Assembly (NCBI GenBank): GCA_037074705.1
Contig: CM073591.1
Location: forward strand, 131,137,032 to 131,201,031
Reading direction: 5' to 3'
Length of the DNA: 64,000 nt
From: Zhengitettix transpicula
Lineage: Eukaryota; Arthropoda; Insecta; Orthoptera; Tetrigidae
This document shows, in pieces, positions 35,461 to 46,119 of this stretch; the stretch's first letter is position 1; every line of letters begins with the position of its first letter. The position numbers were made by a program, and so were the translations under genes. The notes beneath the pieces were generated by a model that was given only the letters and a program-made list of their open reading frames with translations, did not search any database and was not told the origin of the DNA.

Positions 35461-35869
35461 ATAAATTAGAAACCAGTAAAAACTTCTTCATTGCTGTTAA
35501 ATTTAGATTATTTGGATTCTAAGAAGTACCAATTATAAATTGCATGGACTCGCTTTCATGCCAGTTCAAGCCGAAGTGTTATTATTAAATTTACATGTTC
35601 ATAACTTTTGGGTAATATATTCATTTTGATTCTATTAAATGTAAATAAAATATCAATATTAAAATTGAATTTGTACGTATTAAGTTTAGCCGACTATCTT
35701 TGTCACGGCTGTTAACGGAAATTAATTCGCAAATACAAAATTTTCTTCTATTTATTGTTGAATTCTTTTGTATTCGCATATCTTAGAATTTTATATTCAA
35801 GAACAAAAGACATGGTTTCAATCAATCTCAGCTCTAAAGACTATGAAAGTAATTAGGATAGATAAATCT

Positions 35870-35950
35870 CGACAGGACTGGTAATCGAATCCAGCATCAC
35901 CAATCAGTATGCGGTCTCACTCTTACCACTGATCTACACTAGACGACTCC
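35870..35950 (-). mobile_element. tRNA-derived SINE (minus strand)
   Basis: Reverse strand: GATCAGTGGTAAGAGTGAGA (A box), then GGATTCGATTACCAGTCC (B box). The 3' side resembles that of the SINE at 33.8 kb. Confidence 0.55.
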
Positions 35951-36039
35951 TTGTCTCATGGCGAACTCTGTATGTGTTGTATAGACCTGAACACATACTC
36001 ACCAACAATTTATTTTCTGGTAAATCCAAAAATTAGGAA

Positions 36040-36105
36040 GCGAAGATTCCGGACAGACCGCGTACTAAGCGGAGGTCTATGGTTCGATTCCCGATTCTTT
36101 CGATT
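36040..36105 (+). repeat. tRNA-like fragment
   Basis: B-box word GGTTCGATTCCC near 36091 preceded by an arm CCGCGTACTAAGCGG. Acceptor pairing is absent; likely a SINE piece. Confidence 0.35.
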
Positions 36106-36689
36106 TTCTATTCTGATCTGTTAAATGTTAGATTATAATTGCTCCCCGAAATCCATCATCTCATTTATTTCCGAAAAGGAACTCATTAGGCCTTCTTATG
36201 CGAAAGGGTGGAATTGATACTAGAATTAATTTAAATTATTGAAAGATATATAGGACTAACAATTGTAAAAGTAAAATCTAAGTTTATTGTACAGTTTTTA
36301 AAGTCAATAAAAATTCTGGGCACTTCAGCCATCACCTGCAATTTGAATGAGAATAAGAATATGAGTAATATTTTTTATATAAACATTACCATTAAAGTCA
36401 CTATGAGACGATACTACAGTGGCATTTGAACTGTCTGATTTGTAGAGAAATATCTTCCTGCTGTCTTGTTTTGTGGCACATTGGCTCTCTGACAGTCTTT
36501 TCATTCAAGACGTACAGACTCCTCTGAATATGGTGGTTACTGGCAAAGTATATACAACTTCGGTGATAGTGATCTTGCCCTTCTTTCATTTTCTTTGACG
36601 TCAAGGTACGACGATGATACTGAATTATCCTTTGTCGCAATGGAACAGCAATTTTGTCGAATAACAAGCCCGAGCCCATGGCCGAGGTA
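36106..36689. other. No gene recognised
   Basis: A 99-codon minus frame (36401-36700, starting MLLITSAMGSG) is the only frame of note; no domain is visible and coding is unsupported. Confidence 0.3.
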
Positions 36690-36970
36690 ATTAAAAGCAA
36701 GGTCTGCGTGAAGGCAGGTGGTCAATTGAGCGGCCTTTTCTTAGCCCTCTGTGTACTGGCGCGGGGGAGGCGTCACGCTCGTCGTCATGACAACGTGATG
36801 AAGCGATGTTTACCTTCCATCTAGCCAGGGATCGAACACAAACATCGCAACCGCCGCGCGTCGCCTGCAACCATGGAAGACATGCAAATGCGGCTCGTCT
36901 TCCACGAACTGGACGCCACTCCAAAAAAAAGAGTAATCATCCCTCGACGCATGGAATTTTTAAATGCGGT
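36690..36970. promoter_or_regulatory. GC-rich island 5, candidate regulatory DNA
   Basis: CpG-rich unique sequence in AT-rich DNA. It carries a perfect octamer ATGCAAAT (36882-36889), a forkhead-type TGTTTAC (36807-36813) and a CGTCATGACAACGTGATG stretch. A small plus-strand frame starting MEDMQMRLVFHELDATPKKR (36873) overlaps the right edge and could be a short exon, but is unrecognised. Confidence 0.35.
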
Positions 36971-39060
36971 ATATATTATTTTAATGTCATTCTCGTTAAA
37001 CTGCATATTAAACTTCGCTTCTCTTGGTGTACAAGATGTGAGTCCATTTTTATCAGCGACGAATGTTAAACGGAGAATTTTTATAGCTGCGTAGTAATTT
37101 CGTGAACCAGTAATTCATTTTCCTTTTACAAATTGTTTTTTGCTTGCAGATAAATAGCAGTTGGGGGTACTGTGATATACATTGAATTAAGGTATGAGCA
37201 GGAGTTTATTTACCTTCACAAATACAAAAATCTTTATTTAAAATATGTTGATAATTATTGTACTAATATTAGTGGAATTATTAATCGTCTTACTAAGAAG
37301 AAAAAATAAAGTTCTAAAGTAGGGAAAAAAACAATAAAGAAAGAATGGAATATTTCAAAACTTTTCTTGGGGTGCGGTGTGTAATGATTCAGAATTCCTT
37401 GATTTTCCAGTTATATTTGTCGACAATTGTGTGATGACACTTTTAGAGCCATTTTCTCCAACGTCTGTAATTCCTTCAATCCCAATCTCTTCGTCAGAAC
37501 CTTGTACTTCCTAATGTTAGAGGCAATGGAACACCTCCAAATTACCTCTACATTCACTTCGTACTGTTCTAGGCGCTAGTCTCTTTTGTAATGTATTTAA
37601 CAATTTAAAAATCTGTTTTTCTTTCTAATTATTTACTAATACTGTTAGCATATTCATATTTATTAAGTGCTTCTATTTCTGACCCACCTTTTAGAGTAAT
37701 GCGACAATTAAAAATAGGTGTGACATGAAACATAATTTGTGGTAGCCTAAATAACCAATTTAGCTTAGTCAGTTCATAAATATGTCTTTATATTATAGTC
37801 AATATGTCAAACTTCACTGTTAATTGAACGACAAAACTTCAATCTTTTATTTATTTAATTAATCTCAATTATTCAAGATATTTAATTTCCTACACGTGTA
37901 TTAATATTATTTTCCTAGCCACACTTTCAGACATAAAATGAAATAGATAAAAAATTATGTCCCTGGCATTTATTTTTTAAAAGAATATATACAATATAGC
38001 GATAGTTGTAATGTTGGTGATTATCAATGTCTAGTTTGGTAACTATTTTAACTATAGGCTTATTCTGAGCTGAAAATCTACTCAAGTATCCCGATAGAAC
38101 GTTATCTTAGTTATATGCATAAATATTAGAACCATATCATTTTTTTCTATATTTATTAGCATTGAACTGGTATAAATATGTCCTCTAGTTTAATGTACAC
38201 ATTGGTATTTAATACACCTCTCACGTCATTGTGGAAAAACTTTCTATCTATAAGTTGTGTGACAGAGAAGGGTGAATTTTATTGACCACCAAAAATTGAG
38301 TCTGGATCAGATGGCCGACAATGGACCGTTCAGCAGTATAACGATCCGTAAGCTAGCACACGAGATTTAGATCAAGAAGGGTGGTGATGAGAAGCGTACA
38401 GAGTTGACACAGTAATTGGAGATGGATGCGATCGGAAGTAGAGCCAAACTAACATCCGACAACATAGACGATCGATTGATTTTAGAATTATTGTTCAATT
38501 ATGATTTCCCGCTTTTCTGCCTGAATGATTTAATTTCCACTAAGATTATGAAGCATTTTTATTTAATACCGCTTCCGAAAAAACTGGCTTCGTTTACAGA
38601 TTATTAATACAATCGCATTTTACGCTGAATGAATTTACAAGTGTGTGTGATATTAAGATACAAATATCATGTAAAATATAATGCTCTTAGATAGTCCAGA
38701 ACAACTGCATTAAACTTCGAGATTTAAAATTTACATTCCTCTCAGAATAAGAGACATAATCTTAAATTTTTCAGGTTTCATTTAAAAATTTTATTTCACT
38801 AGTACGCTACCAGTAGGGCACTGAAAACGTATGAGAAATCCGATATAGTCCATCGTTTTCAAGTCCGTGACGACAAAACTTTTCTGACTGAACACAAATT
38901 ATGTGACTACTAACGTTCTATATTAGAAAACAATTTTCTGTCTAGAGCCATATAAAACTGACTTTCTCAAGGCTACTCAGGAAATCATAAAATTTAAATG
39001 ACAATATTTAATGTGAAAATAAAATTTTTAGTATATTTTGAAAATTAATGATATGAATGA
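36971..39060. other. AT-rich DNA, nothing recognised
   Basis: About 2 kb without repeats shared in the window or credible reading frames. Confidence 0.45.
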
Positions 39061-39168
39061 TAGACAAATACAAACAAAATAAGTGACGATATAAATACCA
39101 CTGAACGTCGCTTCCAGAAACGTTAGGTGGTATTTATATCATCACTTCTGAATTTGGCTGTCTTTATT
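39061..39168. repeat. Palindromic PLE terminus 3
   Basis: The left arm 39061-39110 (GACAAATACAAACAAAATAA...ATAAATACCACTGAACG) and right arm 39115-39168 (CAGAAACGTTAGGTGGTATT..., ending TTGGCTGTC) are near reverse complements with almost no loop. Confidence 0.7.
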
Positions 39169-39754
39169 ATTATTAATGTTTAATTGTTGTTCATTTAATT
39201 AGTGTTTTTACAACTGCGACAAGTAATAAGCATGAGGGAGGTGTGAAATTTAACTTAAAGATACAACAACTTACAACTGAAAGATATAATAAGACACTGA
39301 AACGATAAAATAGACTCCTCATAAATTTACTGTACGAACTCTTAATGATTTTCCACTTATACGTAAATTCGTTTCACAGAAAAAGAATAAGTGCAAGTAA
39401 AATTTCACAGTCTCCATGTAGACGCTTCATTTTATCGTAATCAGTAAAAGTCTATTCCCGGCATGTTGTTCTATTCTTTTGTTGTGAGTTGTGGAGACAA
39501 AGGCCTTTAACATAGTGTGTTACCCGCTAACACGGATCACCTGCCAATTAATCGATACATGTCTGGATATTGGAACTGGGTTTAATTGTGTGAGTACGTG
39601 GATATTGCGGATAACAAGACTGCTCAACCGGCTTGTTTTCTATTAGATTTCTTACTTCACTTCGACGTGACTGTAGATAGTGAACTTAGAAAGATAATAC
39701 GCCTGAGTTAAAAGTAAACTAATTGGATAAAAACACAGTCAGCATTTGATATTG

Positions 39755-39800
39755 TAAATACCACACAACGTTTCTGCAATCCTTGCTGCTTTCGTCAGGT
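39755..39800 (-). ncRNA. Hammerhead-like motif in PLE-2 terminal repeat
   Basis: Minus strand CTGACGA (39798-39792), then GCAGCAAGGATTGC (GCA/TGC can pair), GAAAC (39774-39770), GTTGTGTGGTATTTAC. G sits at the expected cleavage position. Confidence 0.4.
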
Positions 39801-40244
39801 GATTAAAAACGCAATAACCGTGAAAACTACAAAACCACGCAAAGCAGGTGACGAAAGTAAAAGCAAGGGATCAAAGCTATTGCTGATTTTATATAATCAG
39901 TTTGTACGTTAATGCACATTACAATATGATGTTAATAGGAAGCATTTGTGATATTTCTGGAGTAGTACCTGTGTGTCAACAACTAAAATCTTAGCATTTT
40001 ACCAGTCAAATAAATGTTTCGAATTTATCATATATAGATTGTTTATCGATGGCAAATTTTATACTGGACATGTTCCCTGAAACGGGTATTGAGTGAACGT
40101 TTTGTTTGCCCTATGTAGCAGGGATTACATTCAGAGTAAGAGATTTGGTAAACTACTCAATGATTGTTTAATCAAGAAGTAAAGTGTGTTAGTAGATCTG
40201 TAAATGATGGAGATTTGATGTTGTTTAAAAATTTAGACCAACTT

Positions 40245-40975
40245 ATTATCAAACGCTGGATCGGTAAAACACACTTATCACCTGTAGAGGTGGGGTTGGA
40301 ACCCCTTCCATTTTTAAAAACATTCTTAATTAGATGGAGTATTTTGAATCTTTAACGACCGGGATATTTTTTACCTTCTTAAGGTACCGGGAGTATTTTT
40401 TGACACTTTTAGAGTAGCGAGAGTATTTTTTTGTCTCTTAAGGTACCTGAAATATTTGTTACTCTATTAGGACACTGAGAATATTTTTTAATTTCTTAAT
40501 GTAAATGAAGAATTATTGTCTGTCTTAAGTCAGTAGTTTTTATTCTCTAAGCATGCCGGTAGTTTTTTTAAGTCCCTTAAGGAAATATATTTATTTTGAT
40601 TCTATGACAAATAATTTTGATTCTTTCAAGGTTCCGGGAGTGATTTTTACTCACAATGGTACCGGGAGTATTTTTTACACTCTCGAGTTACATGAAGAAA
40701 ATTTGACTCTCTTAGAACACGAGGACTATAATTAACTATCTAAAGGTAGAGTGTGTATTTTTTTACCGTATTATGGTACAGAGTATATTTTTCCTAGAGT
40801 ATGCTTGATAATATTAATATAGTAGTATCGCGAGTATTTGTGCTTCTTTAAAGGCACTGATGGGTTATTCCCACTGTTTACGTAGGTTAAATCACTTTCA
40901 GACTAATAGATTAATGGGGAATTAAATAATTTTTCGGGCTTATATAAATAAAAACCCGGGCAACGCCGTGCACTC
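40245..40975 (+). mobile_element. Helitron-like insertion inside PLE-2
   Basis: PLE-4 and PLE-5 read TTTAAAAATTTGGAC followed within about 20 bases by AGTTTGTAATAAGGG-like sequence; in PLE-2 the same two landmarks are separated by about 730 bp. The insert ends CCCGGGCAACGCCGTGCACT plus CAGATAGT, a mutated form of the hairpin-plus-CTAGT end seen at 15345. Its interior is a 28-bp minisatellite. The exact left boundary is uncertain. Confidence 0.5.
40355..40870 (+). repeat. 28-bp minisatellite
   Basis: Degenerate tandem units near AAGGTACCGGGAGTATTTTT plus CACTCTTT, with GGGAGT/GAGAGT landmarks at steps of 27-29 bases (about 40360, 40389, 40418, 40446, 40474, 40503, 40530, 40557 and on). Roughly 18 units, divergent at both edges. 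Confidence 0.75.
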
Positions 40976-41339
40976 AGATAGTTTGTAATAAGGGAGAAAG
41001 AGAAAAGGTTTGTATTGAGGTGACTGAAATCGAGTAGCAGTAGTGTATTGGTTTTTGTTCAATCGAATGTTTTACTTTAGTAATAAAATTTAAAGAGTAC
41101 TCATTAGAAATTAAAATGTTACGGAAAACATTCATGACGTATTGATGGATCTTGGGGTTAGAAAGTAGTATAGCTCTGTCTACAAGATTGTATAACATTG
41201 CTCTGTTTTGGTTACGAGGCTGTAAAGAAATAAAATTGTGTACACGACCTGAGTATGTAGGTTTTCTGAACCATTTGGTGAGAATGGAACTGTTGTGAAT
41301 GGATACAGTGGCATCGAGAAATGTAAGAGAACAGTGCAA
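40974..41339 (-). pseudogene. PLE-2 reverse transcriptase, thumb-side remnant
   Basis: A 121-codon minus frame reads LTFLDATVSIHNSSILTKWF, RKPTYSGRVHNFIS, NQNRAMLYNLVDRAILLSN and FRNILISNEYSLNFI. The FLD..I..HN, KPT.SGR..NF, Q...M.YNLVDRA and IL..N.YP..FI pattern is that of Penelope-type RT after the YxDD motif. The catalytic aspartates lie upstream and are not present here. Confidence 0.75.
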
Positions 41340-41383
41340 ATCAAGTTCGCCAGTAAATTGTAAATTGGGTGGTAATTATTCAA

Positions 41384-42085
41384 TAAAATATTTCAATAAT
41401 CATGACCCCAGTTAACAATTTACTCATGAACTATTCTGTAACCTGTCGTGAGTGAGTTCGCAGATCAGAACGATTACTGTACGGATTCTCAGCCTTACGT
41501 TTCTGGTCTGGATTTTTAGTCTGTGTGGAGCATGGAATTGTGGTGGAACCTTCTCTGGCCTTCCGGCGCTGCAGAACAGTCTACCGCCTATTCTATTAGA
41601 GATAGTTCTAAACAAATTTGTAAGATCCATCCGTTTTTTAATATTTGCTGTAAAATCTTTTCAATTTGTCCTTTTATTTTTTAAATACATAGCCAAGTTA
41701 AACCCACATCAACCTTAAGAAACGGAATATCATCATTTTATTTTAAACCCTATGCTGGAGTAATTACATTTCTTTAATCGTATTTAAAAGTTGTAACTGT
41801 CCTGCTGGCGCCAAGCTTGAGTTTTGTGTGAAGAATAAATCTTGTTTTTTGTTTGTCATAAATTAATGTGTTTGAATTTTTCGTTCTGTTATAAGATTCG
41901 ATACTTAACGTAACTTTAACGATCCGCTGTTTCTCATGATGTGGCGGATCTTGTGACGTAGACGGTGAAACAACTCACTCAAAATACAAAACAATTTTTC
42001 AATTAAATACATATTCAAATAAATTGTATTATTGTTTATTAGTCAGACAAATTTATCATATTAAAATATTATAATATTCAGCAGA
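41384..42085. other. No gene recognised
   Basis: Overlapping frames at 41424-41630 (-) and 41452-41718 (+) match nothing known. Confidence 0.35.
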
Positions 42086-42125
42086 CACAACATTTCAACC
42101 CTGATAGATTTTTTTCAGATGTACA
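42086..42125 (-). ncRNA. Degenerate hammerhead-like motif in PLE-3
   Basis: Minus strand CTGAAAA (42118-42112), a spacer with ATCTATCAGGGTT, then GAAATGTTGTGTCTGCTG (GAAAT at 42095-42091). It lies about 170-200 bp beyond the PLE-3 stop, the same placement as in PLE-1 and PLE-4. The core is mutated. Confidence 0.35.
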
Positions 42126-42297
42126 ATTACAATTCAATTCAGTTATCTAAAAACCTACATATTATTTTAATAAATTATGTATTAATATTAGTTTATAGAC
42201 TGTTAGTTACAATTTATTATAAGAAAATTAAGATTAACCATTCTAATGTGCAGTTTTCCCAAACGTTGTGGCCGAAGTGACACAGTTATTACGAGTA

Positions 42298-42489
42298 TTA
42301 CTGAATTTTAAGATAAGATAAGAATGGAAATAATATTAAATTATATAATAAAGAACCAAAAATTTCATTTAAATTAATTAAGTCATTTCTAACATTAATT
42401 TCTGAAACGTTAGATCTAATATGTATCATTTCGCACATCAATCGGGAATAATATTTACATTCTTCATATAAAATTTTTAATTGTGCCAA
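42298..42489 (-). pseudogene. PLE-3: tail of a Penelope-like element protein
   Basis: The 63-codon minus frame AQLKILYEECKYYSRLMCEM, IHIRSNVSEINVRNDLINLN aligns by eye with the end of PLE-1 (AKILDIDTRYNSRLISDMLH, IKSNITAINVQTDSIQLNKL). It is the segment after the GIY-YIG catalytic region. The domain itself is absent, and divergence suggests a different PLE lineage. Confidence 0.6.
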
Positions 42490-42710
42490 TCAAAATTTCG
42501 GACACTGTGAATAATGTTGTACGTTAAATTTCAAATGAAATATAATAGTTTTTCGACATCGTTTCGTTCGCGCGATATAACAAGAATTTCAATCTAAACT
42601 ATTAATGTTTTTCATATTGTTATGTTTATCTAATATTTTTACATAAATTTAAGTTATATGAAGATTTAAAAAATCCAAATAGCATAATTATTAAACATGA
42701 CAATAAATTT

Positions 42711-42897
42711 ATAATAAGATAAAATAGCTTAATACAGATAAAAGAAGTGATAATAAAAATACGACACAACGTTTCTGGAAACCTTGGTCCTTTCTTCAGG
42801 TACCAATAAAACACTACAGCACAATATTTACAGAAACTTTGTGTGGTATTTATTTTATTACTTCGTTTGTCTGTAATTAGCTATTTTATCTTATTAT
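42711..42897. repeat. Palindromic PLE terminus 4, most complete
   Basis: The left arm 42711-42777 (ATAATAAGATAAAATAGCTT..., ending CGACACAACGTTTCTG) mirrors the right arm 42831-42897 (CAGAAACTTTGTGTGGTATT...). The spacer holds the full left-arm motif: minus CTGAAGA (42799-42793), AAGGACCAAGGTTTCCA with GGA/TCC pairing, GAAAC (42775-42771), GTTGTGTCGTA, which offers GTC at the cleavage site. Confidence 0.75.
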
Positions 42898-43264
42898 TAA
42901 TTTTCAATAAGACGTGTTATATTTTCGCTTCAATATATTTTGTTTTAAGTTTAGTACAATAAAAAAATTGTTTTTAGGCTTATTAATTGGTAGTTAGTTA
43001 TTATCGTACTTAATTTTAATCAATATAATTTTGATATATTTATAATAAATTGTGACGATAAGAAGGATATTAACAATTTTGTCAAGATGATCTTTATGAT
43101 ATTATGAGATATTTTGACTGCCTCATCTACGAGATAATAAACCATGGCTTTTTTTCTGCGAATTGTTTAGAAGAGGAGTAGATTATTATAATTCTATTAG
43201 TTTATGTAACTTCTGTAGTTGTCGTAAATACATTTGCAATCATGTTTGAACAATAAAGGTCCTA
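42898..43264. other. AT-rich DNA, nothing recognised
   Basis: No feature can be supported. Confidence 0.45.
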
Positions 43265-43530
43265 TATGTTTCAGCAAACCATGGTCTTGCTGAATGGGAA
43301 GGGAGGTAATCTTTCGCCTGACACAGAATTTGTTGATTGTTCCATTTGTCAGGCATAACGAGTATAGCGTAATTTTCGCCGTGGAGGAGTCGTGACAAGG
43401 CGGCCAGGTGTGCCGAGACGTCGTTGTCTATTGATGGCGCCCGCCGACTGACACGCAAATGTTACCGCCTCACGCATGCTCTGGCCCTCTGCGCCTTTAT
43501 TTCACTCGCTAAATAATTTCGACGTGGATG
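43265..43530. promoter_or_regulatory. GC-rich island 6, candidate regulatory DNA
   Basis: Unique CpG-rich stretch within AT-rich DNA, with words such as TGTTGATTGTTCC (43331), CCAGGTGTGCC, TTGTCTATTGATGG and GCCTTTATTTCACT that resemble binding sites of HMG/homeodomain-type factors. A 72-codon minus frame (43240-43458) is unrecognised. Confidence 0.3.
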
Positions 43531-44595
43531 CAGAATCAGTAACTGACAGAACTATACGAGGCCGAGATTTTAGATTCCGACAATCGTAATATAAGAATTG
43601 TTTTCGCTTACGTCTGAGACTAATTCATGTGTTATTCAGTAGGATATTCTGACAAATTATATTATATGTAGGTACACAAAATAACTGTAATATTTATAAT
43701 CTAACTACTGCTATTGTGAAATATAATTAAAATGTGTATCATATGAATATCAGCTTTCTTTATTAGAAAAGTAATATCTGTTAGATCGTTTAAATTTAAT
43801 AAAAGTTGTGGCAGGTAACGAATTCTTGCAAAATAACGAAAAAATTATTATAGTTATCAGTAACTTTTACTGTTTTCATTAATGAAATATATTAGATGGC
43901 ATATTTTATATCACTATCATATTTTTATGTTTGTGAATATAAAAAAATCTGTTTGAAGCATCTGAAATTCTTATAATTACAGTTATTTTTTATATCTATT
44001 GCAAATAATACGAACTGTTAGAAAATATATTCTTTAAAATATACTTATTGAGTCGTCTAACGTTCAAAACTCCAAGTAATTATATATAACTATGTCGTAT
44101 GCTGTATCATGTTATTATGGAAAGATTATTGCAAAGAAATGCTTGAGATATTTAATTTTATTATCGCATATATAATTTTTCACACAGGCACTCAAAGCGT
44201 TTTACTTCGCCTTACGTTTAAGTAATAATTTTAAGTTTTACTCAATGGGAGAATCAGAAGCTTGCCGTTGATGTTTCTCGCAGTTACACAGAGTTTGACG
44301 AGGACACAATATCCATGATGATTGATTAAATCTGGAAATGGAACTTGACCTTGAAGCTCTTCCTTGCGCCGACGAATCAATTTAGTGCGACGTTGTCACA
44401 TATTCTTGTGCACGCAGCTGCAATAAGGGTTTGTCGCCATTCATTATTGACAATGTGACAAAGTTCGTCTAATTCCCTACTCTAATTCGATGACAGCCAA
44501 AACTGCTACCATTTAATACCGACATTGACTGTGGACGTTTGTTCCCGTGTATCCACAATAGTACTTCTGATTCTTGCAGTTGTTATACTTGATTA
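43531..44595. other. AT-rich DNA, nothing recognised
   Basis: The right third (44250-44590) is less AT-rich. No gene or repeat identified. Confidence 0.4.
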
Positions 44596-44597
44596 TC

Positions 44598-45038
44598 ATC
44601 AAGGTTCCCACATGCCGAGGCACCTCGGACTGTTTTTAGAGGTGTATGTTCCGAGATCGCAGACTTTGGGTATACGGTAAGAGTTGACCGCTGTTCCTAT
44701 TGGGAAAAAGTCGGCCAACTGCCTCCTGAACTGTTGAAGGAACGGCGAGAGGAAAGGTGCGACACCACAGCAAACCCCTCACCCGCCATCGGAAGGGTGT
44801 TGGGGAAAAGTACCAAATGCCCGACCTACGTGATGCAGGCTTTTCTAGGGGTTTCCATCACTTTTAGGTGAATTTCCGCGTAGGATCCTTAAACCATAAC
44901 CCGGGGGCTCTACTTAACCCTTGGTTACCTTGTTATACCTTTCCGCATCCCCCCTTTCACTCATTTTCCTATCCTATAAGACGGAAGTTGCCACTATGTG
45001 GATTATCCTATACATAACCTGTCTACATCTACAAAAAA
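44598..45038 (+). mobile_element. Family G retrorepeat copy 5
   Basis: Plus sense: AAGGTTCCCACATGCCGAGG near the start, GTATGTTCCGAGATCGCAGA, GTCGGCCAACTGCCTCCTGA, CCGACCTACGTGATGCAGG, GTAGGATCCTTAAACCATAA, CCGCATCCCCCCTTTC and a short A run (45031-45039) at the end. Almost full length for the family. Confidence 0.7.
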
Positions 45039-45039
45039 A

Positions 45040-45440
45040 ATACAAACCAGTACCCCGTTGGATTATGCAATAAGGCATCTTTAAATTAACTGTATTTCAG
45101 CTTATTAACTCCCTCACAATTAACTCTACTGTCGTAATATTTGTTCCTTCCGTGATTGGGTATATGAAATTTATTGAATCTTAACCAATTTTCCACATAT
45201 ATACTTAATTTACAAATTAATGTTATGTCTGTCGTCAATTGGTCTAGTTTAGAAGACTTATCAATGCCCGATAGTATTTTCCGAGTCATACTAATTTTAC
45301 AGTGCGTGGTGTGCGCCAAATTCGCAACAGGAAAGCAATCGCACGTAATGTCTCCTTGTATGATCGTCAAAGGATAACGTTATTTTGGCACTTTTTAAAA
45401 ATATTCATATATTTGAGTCTGTTTATTGGACTTAGATCTT
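45040..45440. other. No gene recognised
   Basis: A 94-codon minus frame (45086-45370) overlaps a plus frame; neither is recognisable. Confidence 0.3.
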
Positions 45441-45745
45441 TTATCTATTATTAAACTGATCCTGTTTTGGGGGGAAAACTATGCCGCTTTACGACGTATT
45501 CCTCTGGTTTGTTGATCGGGGACAGGACCTTTGTTCCGAAGACGCAGTGCGGGAAGCCGTGGAGACTGTGCCACCTGGCGCCAGGAGAATGAGTTTGACG
45601 GCGACGCCTGACATCGCGTGACGCCGACAGGAGGCCACAAATCACACCGACACCTCGACACCCGGCGGTTCGCACATCCATCACCACGCGGCGCAGGAGG
45701 ACTGACCTATCCGTCATTAACGTCAACCGCATGTGTCACACTCGA
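45441..45745. other. GC-rich island 7
   Basis: About 300 bp, CpG-rich. A 93-codon minus frame (45451-45732) ends FGTKVLSPINKPEEYVVKRH, which reads rather protein-like, but I cannot name it. Could be an exon fragment or regulatory DNA. Confidence 0.25.
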
Positions 45746-46119
45746 ATAGGGTTCAAAACCTCCGAAGAATATATATTGTACAGGGGTGCTTTTGTCTGAG
45801 TGACTTGGCTAACAGCTTAACGAGCCTAAAATAATTCACTCGATTTGTAATACTTGGCACCATATAAAATTAATACGAATAGGTCGAGAGTTGTTGACGC
45901 ATATTGTACTCGAACATACTCAATTGAATGCAATTTAATAATAGCTCATCGTCATCAAAGCATATTGATGTCCAAGGAAAACACATCAGTAGCAGAAGAC
46001 TGAACGGGCCAGTTGATGATGCGCTGTGAAAGCTTCCAATTCTGTCCTCTAGACCTCCTTTCAGAAGAATAATCAGTAAGGTTAAATCAAAAAATTAAAT
46101 GCTCTCATGCTTTCCAGTC
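45746..46119. other. No gene recognised
   Basis: Mixed composition; nothing shared with other parts of the window. Confidence 0.35.

Larger units (their letters stand above)
39740..41383 (-). mobile_element. PLE-2: decayed Penelope-like element, interrupted
   Basis: Reading the minus strand 5' to 3': an RT thumb/C-terminal remnant (41339-40974), an inserted Helitron-like unit (about 40975-40245), a GIY-YIG remnant (40250-39900, with CYIGQTKRSLNTRFREHVQY still legible) and the terminal motif (39800-39755). The order is that of Penelope elements. Everything carries stops and frameshifts; the RT palm and fingers are missing upstream of 41383. Confidence 0.72.

Noticed and set aside
36873..37094. 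Calling a host exon MEDMQMRLVF...
   Set aside because: Short, no recognisable homologue, and a run of eight A makes the frame fragile; kept only as a note under island 5.
40355..40870. CRISPR array
   Set aside because: Regular 28-bp spacing is a plain tandem repeat without unique spacers, in eukaryotic DNA.
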